From positions 1 through 51,792 of the forward strand of contig JADLFQ010000094.1 of assembly GCA_020845515.1 (NCBI GenBank): 51,792 bases of DNA, read 5' to 3'. Below, one piece after another: positions 1 through 8,620 of this stretch. The notes beneath the pieces were generated by a model, which did no database searches, was not told the origin of the DNA, and was given only the letters and a program-made list of their open reading frames with translations. The position numbers were made by a program, and so were the translations under genes. The stretch's first letter is position 1. The number at the start of each line of letters is the position of its first letter. This stretch comes from Anaerolineaceae bacterium. GTDB lineage: Bacteria; Chloroflexota; Anaerolineae; Anaerolineales; Anaerolineaceae.

Positions 1-189
1 CGGTTGGGCGGCCGGGGGGGGGCGGGGGCGGGGGGTGCCTTGGACAACCGTCCCGGTTGCCTGAAAGGTGGGCGCAATCAGCAATACTGCTATTAGAATT
101 GCAAAAGCGGCGATAATGCCGATAAAAATCAAGCGCTGGTTTCGCTGACTGGCAGCACGTTTTTTTCGATGATATTGACGTTTACTCAT
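1..189 (-). CDS. Membrane-anchored protein, N-terminal fragment (runs off left edge)
   Basis: An open frame begins with ATG at 189 and stays open to base 1, so only about 63 residues are visible. It starts with a strongly basic stretch (MSKRQYHRKKRAA), followed by one hydrophobic helix at about residues 20-39, then a proline/arginine-rich linker. This is the layout of a type II membrane protein whose catalytic domain lies outside the membrane. From memory, some Chloroflexota DsbA/thioredoxin-fold proteins begin like this, but the fold-bearing part is missing, so that is only a guess. The linker is encoded by the very G-rich tract at bases 11-36, which could also contain sequence errors. It is the last visible gene of the leftward run and lies 26 bases after the acetyltransferase stop. 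Confidence 0.5.
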   Translation of the reverse strand, partial: MSKRQYHRKKRAASQRNQRLIFIGIIAAFAILIAVLLIAPTFQATGTVVQGTPRPRPPPAAQP

Positions 190-215
190 AGTTCCTCTTT
201 TCGGATATTTTACCT

Positions 216-1109
216 TTAAATATAAATATCTTGCATGCCTTCTTTACTCGTTGGCGGTATCTTACGGGTGAAAACTTTCACGCTTTCTTTCCTGTGCTTG
301 AAGCCCGCGCTTTTATAGAGTGCAAGAGATGCATGGTTATTGTTTTGAGTGTTTACGGTAACTTTATTAATCTTATTTTTTAAAAAATGGGACAAGCAAT
401 TACGCACCAATGAGTATCCAATGCCGCTGCCGCGGAACATTTCTGATACTGCCAAACGTGAGATGTGTCCACCTTCATGGGTTTTGCCTGCTATCAAATA
501 ACCTGCCAGTTGCCCTTCCTGCATCCAAACTGTCAAATAATCCGATTCTTTGTAAGCCGCCTGTAGGTTTTTATCAGAAAGCTGCCACAGTGGAGGAAAA
601 GAGTCGTTGTCGAGGATTAATACACCGGGCAGATCTGAGGATGTCATAGAGCGAATGAAAGCATTGGGGTTTGAATGTTTTTCAGCAGGGAGTGTATCTT
701 TCCATTCCAGCATTAGAATATCTTGGGTGTGGTTAAAGCCATGCTCAGGCAGGAATTTAATAAACCATTCCCTGGTGGGTACGGCAGCCAGGGTGTGAAT
801 GCCGGGTGGAGGGCAATTCTCCAAAGCTTTCTCACACAACACATGCCAGGCATGCTGTACGGATCCCTCCCAGTGCACAGCAAAAAAACTAATCCACGCG
901 TAACCGGGAGGGTAGGGCGGACAAGCCAATGCAGACATAATTTCTCCGCTATCATCCTCGAGTACCCAATAGGGTTGTTCGCCCAGCAGATCGAGAGGGC
1001 AGCGCCAATCCAGATGTTGGTGGTAGGTAAGGCTGCTTTCGTACATTAAGAAGCAGATCTTTTCAAAATCTGTAAGATCGGCAGGGCGGGCGTGATAAGT
1101 TTCTGGCAT
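216..1109 (-). CDS. Double-domain GNAT N-acetyltransferase
   Basis: A 297-residue protein. The C-terminal half (about residues 145-285) is a clear GNAT acetyltransferase: ISRLAVSEMFRGSGIG contains the acetyl-CoA pyrophosphate-binding signature R-G-x-G-x-G, and a Tyr in SLALYKSAGF occupies the usual catalytic region. The N-terminal half (about 1-135) is probably a second, diverged GNAT domain, since it has a similar length and hydrophobic pattern but no clear R-G-x-G motif. Such tandem proteins acetylate small amines or peptide N-termini; the substrate cannot be read from sequence. It lies 11 bases downstream of the TPR gene and is probably co-transcribed. The ATG at 1109 has no strong Shine-Dalgarno sequence, which suggests translation coupled to the gene before it. 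Confidence 0.85.
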   Translation of the reverse strand: MPETYHARPADLTDFEKICFLMYESSLTYHQHLDWRCPLDLLGEQPYWVLEDDSGEIMSALACPPYPPGYAWISFFAVHWEGSVQHAWHVLCEKALENCPPPGIHTLAAVPTREWFIKFLPEHGFNHTQDILMLEWKDTLPAEKHSNPNAFIRSMTSSDLPGVLILDNDSFPPLWQLSDKNLQAAYKESDYLTVWMQEGQLAGYLIAGKTHEGGHISRLAVSEMFRGSGIGYSLVRNCLSHFLKNKINKVTVNTQNNNHASLALYKSAGFKHRKESVKVFTRKIPPTSKEGMQDIYI

Positions 1110-1120
1110 AACCAGGGAAT

Positions 1121-1672
1121 CTACTCTTTTGAACCGAGCATTCGAAAAGGAATTCTGAGCAATTTCTTTAGGAATCGCTCTTTTAAGCTCAGTCGGGACT
1201 TATTGTCCAGTGCGGTATCCATTGTTGCCATGGCTTCCATCTGTTTGCCCATGCGCATCTGCAACGCGGATAGGTTCTGCAGGACGGCGGCGCGGGTATC
1301 GTGGTCTGGATGGTTTTTTAGAAGCTCTGAGGAGCGTTGGTAACAAATCAGCGCCTCCTCATACCTGCCAAGAGTTTCCCAGGCGGCTGCCTGGTTGCCG
1401 AAAGATAATCCCTGCCGATAGGTGTCTCCTGCACCGGCGAAAATCTCATCGGTTCCCTGAGCAAGGTCCAGCGCTTGCTGGGGATCGCCATTTTTTAGAA
1501 AGGCTACACTGCAATTATTGGCAACTTCGGCTGCCATTAGAGCGTCGCCAGATTCGGAATACAGGCGTGCGGCTTCCTGAAATGATTGGGCAGCCGCGGC
1601 AAAGTTGCCGTTACGAAAAGAGGTTTGTCCCATTTGGTTGATTTCAGATGCCGAGGGGATAATTTTATCCAT
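1121..1672 (-). CDS. TPR repeat protein
   Basis: A 183-residue soluble protein made almost entirely of tetratricopeptide repeats. At least four 34-residue units can be followed from about residue 7 to 155, with the usual small residues at positions 8 and 20 (for example NGNFAAAAQSFQEAARLY and LGRYEEALICYQRSSELL). TPR proteins are protein-binding scaffolds. The C-terminus ends in a basic amphipathic stretch (SLKERFLKKLLRIPFRML) that could contact a membrane or a nucleic acid. It lies 23 bases downstream of the tandem-HTH regulator, so the two are probably co-expressed and may interact, but this is inference. No signal peptide is present. Confidence 0.8.
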   Translation of the reverse strand: MDKIIPSASEINQMGQTSFRNGNFAAAAQSFQEAARLYSESGDALMAAEVANNCSVAFLKNGDPQQALDLAQGTDEIFAGAGDTYRQGLSFGNQAAAWETLGRYEEALICYQRSSELLKNHPDHDTRAAVLQNLSALQMRMGKQMEAMATMDTALDNKSRLSLKERFLKKLLRIPFRMLGSKE

Positions 1673-1695
1673 GATATCTCTGGAAACTCGAATAG

Positions 1696-2379
1696 TTAAT
1701 AGGTAATTTCGAGGAGGCCTTCGGCAACCGCACGCAGTTTTTCTACTGACAAATCGCTCAAACGGCGTGCCAGTTCGATATAAGGATGATTGACCGGCTT
1801 GCTGACAAATTCCTGTAAATCGGGGGAAAGCTGGTCAAACTTCTCCACAGACTGTTTCCGGCGATGCCATTCACCCACTCTCCCTTTTTCATCGAACAGG
1901 CTTTCCACACGTGCATCCAAGGCTGCACACAGCAATTCCAGTTCCGGAAGTTTGAGGTTCGCAGTTCCTTGCCGGATATTTTCAATGGTTTGCTCATCCC
2001 AACCGGTTTTTTCTGAAAGTTGTGCGTTGTCTAAATTGGTTGTTTGCAGCCATTGGCGTAGACGCGTTTGAATAATGCGTTTACGCAACCCCAACAGAGA
2101 CTGAAAATCTGCTTCTTTTGTGTCCTGATTTTGCGGAGCGAGTACCTGATTGCCCCAGAAATGCTCAAGCGGTACATCGAAAATAAAAGCTAAAAGTTCA
2201 AGCTCCGGAAGCGATGGCGATTGACCGCCGCTCTCGTAGCTCAGGTATTGTTCTTCCGAGATACCCAGAAAGATGGCGCATTTCTCCGGGCTATACCGGG
2301 TAAATATCCGGGCATCTTGTAGTAACAGGGCAATTTTTTTTGTTCGTAGCTTAAGTCGCGTTTCATTTTTGTTGGTCAT
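1696..2379 (-). CDS. Tandem XRE-type helix-turn-helix regulator
   Basis: A 227-residue protein with two lambda-repressor-like HTH domains. The first spans about residues 20-75 (FLGISEEQYLSYESGG then LPELELLAFIFDV) and the second about residues 107-165 (LSEKTGWDEQTIENIRQG then LPELELLCAALDA). Both show the XRE pattern: a recognition helix followed by a hydrophobic helix that begins LPELELL. The C-terminal 60 residues contain a predicted helical segment ending VEKLRAVAEGLLEITY. The ATG is preceded by GGAGGA at good spacing. The gene follows the orphan CpaF-type ATPase by 27 bases. Two HTH units in one chain could bind a direct repeat as a monomer, or one could serve in dimerisation. The target is unknown. 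Confidence 0.8.
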   Translation of the reverse strand: MTNKNETRLKLRTKKIALLLQDARIFTRYSPEKCAIFLGISEEQYLSYESGGQSPSLPELELLAFIFDVPLEHFWGNQVLAPQNQDTKEADFQSLLGLRKRIIQTRLRQWLQTTNLDNAQLSEKTGWDEQTIENIRQGTANLKLPELELLCAALDARVESLFDEKGRVGEWHRRKQSVEKFDQLSPDLQEFVSKPVNHPYIELARRLSDLSVEKLRAVAEGLLEITY

Positions 2380-2406
2380 GTCTATTCCTCCAAGCCACCA
2401 ATTCAG

Positions 2407-3720
2407 CTATCTGCGGCGGTTGCCGAGCATTTCAGAGAGGTTTGCGCCAAAAACTTCAGGTCCTAACCGAAAACCGGAGGCTTCCAGGCGTGGTGTGAAT
2501 AAGGGTCGAATGCCTGTCGGTTTGAGTTCACCGGTGATATTTCCACCGGCGGCAATGCCGGTTTGCTCGAAACGAAAGATATCAGTCATCACAACGGTTT
2601 CCCCTTCCATGCCTGCTACTTCCGTAATAGAGGTGATCTTACGGGCGCCATCTTTGAGGCGGGTTGTTTGGACAATGAGATCAACTGCTGAGGCAATTTG
2701 TTCGCGCACGACCCTGACTGGCAAATCCATCCCGGCCATCATGCATAAAGTTTCCAACCGGGAAATGGTATCGCGAGGGGAGTTGGCATGAACTGTTGTC
2801 AGGGAACCGTCATGGCCAGTGTTCATCGCTTGCAGCATATCCAGCGCCTCACCACCGCGCACCTCTCCAACGATGATCCGGTCAGGGCGCATTCTCAGCG
2901 CATTGCGTACCAGGTCCCGAATCGACACCGAGCTTTTTCCTTCCAGGTTGGGCGGCTTGGTCTCCATGCGGACAATGTGCTCTTGCTGCAGTTGAAGCTC
3001 TGCGGCATCTTCAATGGTAACAATACGTTCATCGCTAGGAATAAAGCCGGAGAGGACGTTGAGCAGTGTTGTTTTGCCCGAACCTGTTCCGCCGGATACG
3101 ATAATGTTAAGTCGCGAAATCACACACGCCTTGATAAATTCCGACATGCTGCGAGTAAGCGAGCCTAGTTGAATGAGTTGGTCAACCGAAAGACGGCCTT
3201 TTACAAATTTGCGGATGGTGATGGTGGGTCCATCAATTGCCACAGGAGGGATAACTGCGTTAACACGCGAGCCATCTGGTAAACGAGCATCCACGGTAGG
3301 GCTGTCTGCATCAATGCGGCGTCCCAGTGGAAGGATGATCTTATCAATCAGGCGGAGGATTTGATCGTCGCTTTCAAAGTTCACGTTCGTTTTGGTAAGC
3401 TTGCCTTTTCGTTCAATGAAGACGTGATTGGTACCGTTTACCATAATCTCAGTGATGTCGTCATCATCCAGGAACGATTGAATCAGGCCAAACCCTAGCA
3501 ACTCGTCAACGATTTCGTGAAAAATCTGATCTCTCAGTGTGTTTGGCAATTGCAATTTGGTAGATTGGTAGGCCTGCTGTAGGTATTGTGTAAGTACCTG
3601 CCGGCGCTCATGCATCGCGGGAGGTTTTGCTTCCATTTCGCGCGCGACAATTCCGATCAGGTAACTTTTTAACTTCAAAACCTCCGGGTTGTGCACAAAG
3701 GATTGAGGAGCGTTATTCAT
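2407..3720 (-). CDS. CpaF/TadA-type secretion ATPase (second copy, away from the pilus locus)
   Basis: A VirB11/CpaF-family hexameric ATPase that powers type IVc (Tad) pilus assembly or related secretion from the cytoplasmic face. The Walker A motif GGTGSGKTT is at about residues 210-218, preceded by the family blocks [18 protein letters not shown] and [13 protein letters not shown], and followed by a Walker B region, an [13 protein letters not shown] block and [15 protein letters not shown]. It is clearly paralogous to the CpaF at 37324-38703. An upstream GTG at 3747 is open, but the ATG at 3720 has a GAGG Shine-Dalgarno and reduces the overlap with the preceding gene to 8 bases, so 437 residues is preferred. 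No TadB/TadC, pilin or CpaE genes are beside it; its neighbours are a two-component system and a small unknown protein. Confidence 0.9.
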   Translation of the reverse strand: MNNAPQSFVHNPEVLKLKSYLIGIVAREMEAKPPAMHERRQVLTQYLQQAYQSTKLQLPNTLRDQIFHEIVDELLGFGLIQSFLDDDDITEIMVNGTNHVFIERKGKLTKTNVNFESDDQILRLIDKIILPLGRRIDADSPTVDARLPDGSRVNAVIPPVAIDGPTITIRKFVKGRLSVDQLIQLGSLTRSMSEFIKACVISRLNIIVSGGTGSGKTTLLNVLSGFIPSDERIVTIEDAAELQLQQEHIVRMETKPPNLEGKSSVSIRDLVRNALRMRPDRIIVGEVRGGEALDMLQAMNTGHDGSLTTVHANSPRDTISRLETLCMMAGMDLPVRVVREQIASAVDLIVQTTRLKDGARKITSITEVAGMEGETVVMTDIFRFEQTGIAAGGNITGELKPTGIRPLFTPRLEASGFRLGPEVFGANLSEMLGNRRR

Positions 3721-4015
3721 TCTTTGCCTCAGGATTTTCCAATTCACTGGCAGGAAGTAACCAGATGATCTGTTCCCGATTAATGATGATAAACCCTGCT
3801 TTGTAAAGGGTTTTTCCTTCCTTATCCAGGATTTGAGCAGAGGTAATTGCCAAAAAGGTTTCTCCCCGATTGATCTCGTCCTTTAACCGCTCATCATGGC
3901 GAATATGTACAAATCCACGGATAAGATGCTGACTCGTTTGGATAAGAGCCTCCACCGGTTGTTTGGGGACGACATCTGTAAAAATTTTGCCTTTTTCTTC
4001 AAAAGATGCATACAT
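3713..4015 (-). CDS. Small conserved-looking protein of unknown function
   Basis: A 100-residue protein with no signal peptide or membrane helix. The pattern from about residue 22 to 90 is beta-rich: VEALIQTSQHLIRGFVHI, then a charged turn, then FLAITSAQIL and IIINREQIIWLLP. It resembles a family of small Chloroflexota proteins that I recall as DUF6812-like, but I cannot confirm the name. It lies 16 bases after the response regulator gene and overlaps the start of the CpaF-type ATPase by 8 bases, which implies translational coupling and perhaps a role as partner or regulator of that ATPase. No catalytic residues are recognised. Confidence 0.65.
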   Translation of the reverse strand: MYASFEEKGKIFTDVVPKQPVEALIQTSQHLIRGFVHIRHDERLKDEINRGETFLAITSAQILDKEGKTLYKAGFIIINREQIIWLLPASELENPEAKNE

Positions 4016-4031
4016 GATCCACTCTCTTATC

Positions 4032-4739
4032 CTAACTTAATTGTATCTCTTTTTCGGTTGGTGGCATGAGATAGCCCAAACCTGCGCGGGTGACGATATG
4101 CTGCGGGGAGTGGGGGTTGTCTTCCAGTTTCTGGCGCAGTCGAGCGATACTTACCCACAGAATTTCCTTGTCCTCTCTATAAGCTGGACCCCAAATAGCA
4201 ATAAGCAGTTCTTCAGCTGTCAGCACTTGACCAACGTTATGCGCGAACTGTATGAGTAATCTGTACTCTGTGGCGGAAAGATAAATAGGTTTGTTGTCTT
4301 TCCATACCTCAGCGCGCGCAAAATCTATTTTCAGGTTCATGTGTGTAAAATAACGATTCTGGGTAGGCTGCTCTGAAGAATGTGCGCGACGGAGCACAGC
4401 GCGTACCCGTGCTACAAGTTCCGGCGCCGAAAATGGTTTTACCACATAGTCGTCTGCCCCAACGCTTAGTCCTTTGACCCGGTCACCCTCTTCCCCGCGA
4501 GCGGTGAGCATAATGATAGGAACGTTGGAAAATTGGCGGATACGCTCGCAGGTTGTAATTCCGTCCATTTTCGGCATCATAATATCCAAAATCGCAAGGT
4601 CGGGGTGCCGGCTGGCAACGAGCTCTACTGCATCTTCCCCGTTATCGGCTGCGATGACATCGTACCCTTCTTTCTCCAGGTTCACTTTGAGCAAGCGCTG
4701 GTACAAGGCCTCATCATCTACTACAAGTATTAAGGTCAT
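4032..4739 (-). CDS. OmpR/PhoB-family response regulator
   Basis: A 235-residue two-domain transcription regulator. The receiver domain (1-118) has the acidic pair D8/D9, the phospho-acceptor D52 in LAILDIMMPKMDG, a conserved Thr in IIMLTA and K101 in VVKPF, so it should be phosphorylatable. The C-terminal winged-helix domain (about 135-230) has the family pattern YLSATEYRLLIQFAHNVGQ and a recognition region VSIARLRQKLEDNP, followed by the wing IVTRAGLGYLM. The start overlaps the kinase stop in an ATGA arrangement (4736-4739) and has a GGAAGGG Shine-Dalgarno, so it is translationally coupled to the GAF kinase at 4736-5971, its likely partner. Target genes are unknown; the CpaF-type ATPase just downstream is a candidate for autoregulated expression. 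Confidence 0.92.
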   Translation of the reverse strand: MTLILVVDDEALYQRLLKVNLEKEGYDVIAADNGEDAVELVASRHPDLAILDIMMPKMDGITTCERIRQFSNVPIIMLTARGEEGDRVKGLSVGADDYVVKPFSAPELVARVRAVLRRAHSSEQPTQNRYFTHMNLKIDFARAEVWKDNKPIYLSATEYRLLIQFAHNVGQVLTAEELLIAIWGPAYREDKEILWVSIARLRQKLEDNPHSPQHIVTRAGLGYLMPPTEKEIQLS

Positions 4740-5971
4740 ACCGGCCCTTCCTTTCGTAGGTTTTCTATGCGATCATAAGGTAAGAAAATATGAAATACCA
4801 TTCCCTCTCCAATATCCGATTCGGCGACGATTTTTCCATGGTGGGCTTGAATGATTTGCTTGCAAATAAACAAACCCAGTCCTGATCCTTTTGAATTCAT
4901 CACCTGGTCAGGTCCCCGAAAAAACCGCTCGAACAACAAGGGGAGATGCTCCGGGGCGATACCGGGGCCAAAATCCTTGAAGATGATCATTGTTCCCGCC
5001 TTATCTTGTTCTATTTTAATCAATAATTCGTAGCCGGGGGCGTATTTGACGCAATTACTGATCAGGTTTTCGAATACTTGAGTAAGTCGTAAAGGATCAC
5101 CACCAATCGGCTTCAAAGGTTTGTTAATTTGTAAGTTGATTGGCATACGGGGGTTGTGCAAGCGGGTGCGTGCTACGAGATCGCTCAGCAAAACATCTAT
5201 GCGTAGCAGTTGAAAGTTCATCTCCATCAAACCGGCTTGTAAGCGGGCAGAATCGAGCAGGTTTGTGATCAGTTCCTGCATATGATCCGTTTCGCGGTCA
5301 ATAATTTGCAGGAATTCAAAGCGGCTGTCCTCATCCCAAGTTGTATCAGATCTTAACAGTGTGGTGGTGTAGCCCTTGATAAAACCGAGGGGGCTGCGCA
5401 ATTCATGGGTGATGGTGGAAATAAACTCTTGCTGTAATTGCACCTGTTTGTATTGGGCTTGCAACGCCTCTTCATCTGACTCCAGCCGGCTGCGTTCGAT
5501 CAAGAGTGTTACCTGGCGGGCGACAAATTCGGCGAGTTGAATTTGCGCAGGTGTAAAAGGCGGCCCGCCAAAACGAATGAAGATTAATGCGCCAAGGTAA
5601 TGACTGCTTACCAGCAAAGGGATGCCGAGCAGGTAGGGATATTTGACCCGGTTTTCTTCCGAGAAGCTGCCAGGTTCTTCCACAATGGTTTTACGTTGTC
5701 GGCTGACATTATTGGCAAGCTCCTCTCCCCAAGAGATCTCAGCCTCACCGCTGCGGCCTCTGCCGATTGCACGGGCATACATCACGTCCAATCCTTCACC
5801 GCCGGGGTTTTGCTTATACAATACCATGTTGTCGAAAATAAAAATCGCGCGCAGAAGCTGCATGGTCTTGTCGAGGGCGGTTTTCCAGTCCGGTGATTTT
5901 GTGATGATCTCGCAGATTTGAAAGAGATGGTTGATTTCCAACGTTGCCAGTTTCACACCCAGGTTTTTCAT
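4736..5971 (-). CDS. Sensor histidine kinase with GAF domain
   Basis: A 411-residue cytoplasmic histidine kinase with no membrane helix. A GAF-type sensor domain covers about residues 15-160. A short coiled-coil linker (165-182) leads to the HisKA dimerisation domain with phospho-acceptor H189 in STITHELRSPLGF. The HATPase domain follows, with an N box (ENLISN, about 301-306), G1 (DFGPGIAP, 333-340) and G2 (GSGLGL, 362-367). All catalytic motifs are intact. The gene begins 4 bases after the previous kinase ends and overlaps the response regulator start by 4 bases, so two kinases and one regulator sit in one transcript. The GAF ligand cannot be deduced. Confidence 0.92.
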   Translation of the reverse strand: MKNLGVKLATLEINHLFQICEIITKSPDWKTALDKTMQLLRAIFIFDNMVLYKQNPGGEGLDVMYARAIGRGRSGEAEISWGEELANNVSRQRKTIVEEPGSFSEENRVKYPYLLGIPLLVSSHYLGALIFIRFGGPPFTPAQIQLAEFVARQVTLLIERSRLESDEEALQAQYKQVQLQQEFISTITHELRSPLGFIKGYTTTLLRSDTTWDEDSRFEFLQIIDRETDHMQELITNLLDSARLQAGLMEMNFQLLRIDVLLSDLVARTRLHNPRMPINLQINKPLKPIGGDPLRLTQVFENLISNCVKYAPGYELLIKIEQDKAGTMIIFKDFGPGIAPEHLPLLFERFFRGPDQVMNSKGSGLGLFICKQIIQAHHGKIVAESDIGEGMVFHIFLPYDRIENLRKEGPV

Positions 5972-5975
5972 AATC

Positions 5976-7034
5976 TCACGCTTCCTGATGAACCACCCTC
6001 AAGTTGAAAGAGAACTCACTTCCTTTGCCAACTTCCGAGACAACATACAGAATTGTGCCGTGCGCCTCGGCGATGTTGCGTGCCAGCGCAAGGCCCAGAC
6101 CTGTTCCTCCATATCGGCGTGATGCCCCGCCGTTCAATTGATGAAAAGGCTGAAAAATTTGAGGGATTTTCTCCGGGGCCATACCGATACCCGTATCCTG
6201 AACAATGATTTTCAGGAAGGGATCATCAAAACAAATGCTCAGTTGGATGGTGCCGCCGGCGGAGGTGAACTTGATTGCATTATCAATGAGCTGTTCAATC
6301 AGCCAGGATATTTTTTCTTCATCAGCTTTGACGAACAGACTGGCTTGCGGAATCTGGGGGACAAACTGGAGATCATGTGCTCTGGCTTTTACTGTAGCCT
6401 GTTTCGCAATTTTTTGACAAAGGAGGGGCAGGTCGAAAATACGGAGGTTAAGGGTGATCTGACCTGGCTCTGCCATCGAAAATTGAATCAAATCTTCAAT
6501 CAGGTGTTCGAGGCGGTCTGAAGATTGCCGCGTAACCGCAAGTGCACGCATCTGCTCCGCCTGCAAAGGCCCGAGTTCTTCACTGTAAATTAATTCCAGA
6601 TATCCTTTGATGTGCGTCAGCGGCGTTCGCAATTCATGCGAGATGTTTGAAACGAAATCGGATTTCAACTGGTTTAGTTCTGAAAGCTTTTTAAGCGCCA
6701 GCTCTAACTCGGCGGTTCTCTCTTGTACCCGTCTTTCAAGCTGCCGGTTGGCGTCTTGCAAAGCAGTTTTAAGCTGGATAATTTGCTCGGTAATTGCCTG
6801 ATCCAGTGTTTCGGCATCGATCGCGCCAATTTGTATCAATATCTTTCCTAGAAGTTGTGGTTTTTTTCCTTCTTGTTGGAAACGCGCTTGTAACTCGAGA
6901 GCATGTTTCAATTCCTCGGATGAGATGAGTCTCTTTTCCACCAGATAGTCGCCCAGTCTGGCTACAAGAATTTCAGGGGAGAGGGTTGTGGTTTCGTGGG
7001 TTTGGGAGCTGTCTGTCAAAATGTACTCCTCCAT
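5976..7034 (-). CDS. Histidine kinase with N-terminal MshEN-like domain
   Basis: A 352-residue soluble histidine kinase. Residues about 24-85 contain two consecutive blocks, RLGDYLVEKRLISSEELKHA and LLGKILIQIGAIDAETLDQA, that match the paired motif of the MshEN (type II secretion ATPase N-terminal) domain. In secretion ATPases this domain is known to bind cyclic di-GMP. A coiled coil (about 86-122) joins it to HisKA (H133 in SNISHELRTPLTH) and an HATPase domain with N box IDNAIKF, G1 DTGIGM and G2 GTGLGL. The track GTG at 7040 lies too near the Shine-Dalgarno; ATG at 7034 behind GGAGGTGA is preferred. It overlaps the amidohydrolase stop by 19 bases. No transmembrane segment is present, so the input is probably intracellular. 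Confidence 0.88.
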   Translation of the reverse strand: MEEYILTDSSQTHETTTLSPEILVARLGDYLVEKRLISSEELKHALELQARFQQEGKKPQLLGKILIQIGAIDAETLDQAITEQIIQLKTALQDANRQLERRVQERTAELELALKKLSELNQLKSDFVSNISHELRTPLTHIKGYLELIYSEELGPLQAEQMRALAVTRQSSDRLEHLIEDLIQFSMAEPGQITLNLRIFDLPLLCQKIAKQATVKARAHDLQFVPQIPQASLFVKADEEKISWLIEQLIDNAIKFTSAGGTIQLSICFDDPFLKIIVQDTGIGMAPEKIPQIFQPFHQLNGGASRRYGGTGLGLALARNIAEAHGTILYVVSEVGKGSEFSFNLRVVHQEA

Positions 7035-8620
7035 ACCCACTCACCTCCCACCATGGTCGCCAGCGGTTTGATATGGACCCATTCTTCGGGAGCTATTGTA
7101 AAAGGGTCTTTTTTTAAGACGATTAGATCTGCCCAACAACCGGGTGTAAGCTGTCCCTGCCGCCCTTCAACTCCACTGGTGTATGCCGGGTTGGTGGTGT
7201 AACCCGCCAGTGCTTGCTGGAGCGTCAGTCTTTGCTCTGGATACCACCCTTTTGGCCCGGGCTGCCCGTTTTGTCTGCGGCGTGTTACGGCTGCGTATAA
7301 CCCCCAGAAGGGATTTGGAGATTCTACCGGCGCATCAGAACCAAAGCTGAGCACTGCGCCGCTTTTCTGCAAAGAAGCATACGCGTACGCGTGGGCGGAA
7401 CGTCCGCCTAGGTATCTGTCTGCAATATCCATATCCGAGGTCGCATGGATCGGTTGAACGGAAGCTGTAATGTTGAGGTTCGCAAGCCTGGACAGGTCTA
7501 CAGGGTCGGTAATTTGAACGTGTTCGATGCGGTGACGGAGGGCAGGGAGGTTGTTCTCGGCTTCATACTTTCTCAATTGCTGGAAGGCGTTAAGAACCTC
7601 ATGGTTGGCACGGTCGCCGATGGCATGCACTGCCAGGCTAAGCCCGCTGCGAGCAGCTTGGCATCCGTATTCAAAAATTTCTTTTGCGTTCAGGAAAAGC
7701 ATCCCTGTTTGGTCTGCGCTTCCCTGGTAGGGTTTGAGCATGGCGGCGGTTTGGGGACCCAAGGCGCCGTCTGCAAATAATTTGACTGCGCCGACCCATA
7801 AAAATTCATCTCCAAAACCGGTTCTCAATCCCACCTCAACGGCATGAGATAGGTTGTCTAGTGGAATACTTTTTACGACACGCAGCTTTAAGCGATTTTG
7901 GGCGTGCAAAATTTGCAAAGCAGAAAAACAGCGGCGCCTATCGAAGTCATGTACGCCGGTCAATCCTAGCTGCCATAAAGTGGGCAGGGCACGGGCGATG
8001 ATTTCACTGGCTTGCGCGTCCGTTGGTTCCGGAATAGCTTTTTCTACAAGCGCCATAGCGTTCTCGAATAGAATGCCGGTTGGGTTTCCGTGGGTGTCGC
8101 GATCAATCTTGCCGCCTTGAGGATCAGGGGTATCCCGTGTAATTCCTGCCAGACGCAGTGCGGTGCTGCTGGCCCAACCGGCATGCAACGATTTAGCCGT
8201 CAGATAAACAGGATAGTTGGGGGCTGCCTCGTTGAGCAGGGCTGCGCTGCCAAATCCCTCCACCCACAAATTTTGGTTCCAACCATGTCCGAGAATCCAC
8301 TGATCTTTTGGCGTTTGCATGGCACGTTCAGTCACCCGTTTTAGACAGGTATCGCGGCTTTCTGTCTCGCAATCAATTCGATCCAAGCTTTGGGCATAGT
8401 GCTCAAGATGTAGATGGGAATCGATCAACCCAGGCCAGACAATGTGTCCTGCCAGATCAACGCGAGTGAGTTCATTCTCCTGCCTGCCGAGCATTTCGGC
8501 TTTTGGGCCAACAGCGATGATGCGCCCATTCTGGATGGCGAGCGCGCTGACTTGCAGTTCTGCCGGATTGTTGGTAAAAACCTTGGCATTGTAGAGTAGG
8601 AGAAAATCATTCGGAGGCAT
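7016..8620 (-). CDS. Amidohydrolase family 3 protein (YtcJ-like metal-dependent hydrolase)
   Basis: A protein of about 534 residues of the amidohydrolase superfamily. An N-terminal beta-sandwich segment (LLYNAKVFTNN, IIAVGP) is followed by PGLIDSHLHLE, which carries the first two metal-binding histidines. Later come SLAVHAIGDRA, RHRIEHVQI with a conserved His, and LSFGSDAPVESPNPFWGLYAAVTR with the catalytic Asp. The C-terminal part (LTLQQALAGYTTNPAY, PGCWADLIVLKKDPF) is the standard closing block of YtcJ-type enzymes. These hydrolyse amide or related C-N bonds, but the substrate is unknown. An ATG at 8662 is also open; ATG at 8620 (MPPNDFLL) fits the family N-terminus and shortens the overlap with parB to 14 bases. 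Neither has a clear Shine-Dalgarno. Confidence 0.85.
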   Translation of the reverse strand: MPPNDFLLLYNAKVFTNNPAELQVSALAIQNGRIIAVGPKAEMLGRQENELTRVDLAGHIVWPGLIDSHLHLEHYAQSLDRIDCETESRDTCLKRVTERAMQTPKDQWILGHGWNQNLWVEGFGSAALLNEAAPNYPVYLTAKSLHAGWASSTALRLAGITRDTPDPQGGKIDRDTHGNPTGILFENAMALVEKAIPEPTDAQASEIIARALPTLWQLGLTGVHDFDRRRCFSALQILHAQNRLKLRVVKSIPLDNLSHAVEVGLRTGFGDEFLWVGAVKLFADGALGPQTAAMLKPYQGSADQTGMLFLNAKEIFEYGCQAARSGLSLAVHAIGDRANHEVLNAFQQLRKYEAENNLPALRHRIEHVQITDPVDLSRLANLNITASVQPIHATSDMDIADRYLGGRSAHAYAYASLQKSGAVLSFGSDAPVESPNPFWGLYAAVTRRRQNGQPGPKGWYPEQRLTLQQALAGYTTNPAYTSGVEGRQGQLTPGCWADLIVLKKDPFTIAPEEWVHIKPLATMVGGEWVWRSTF

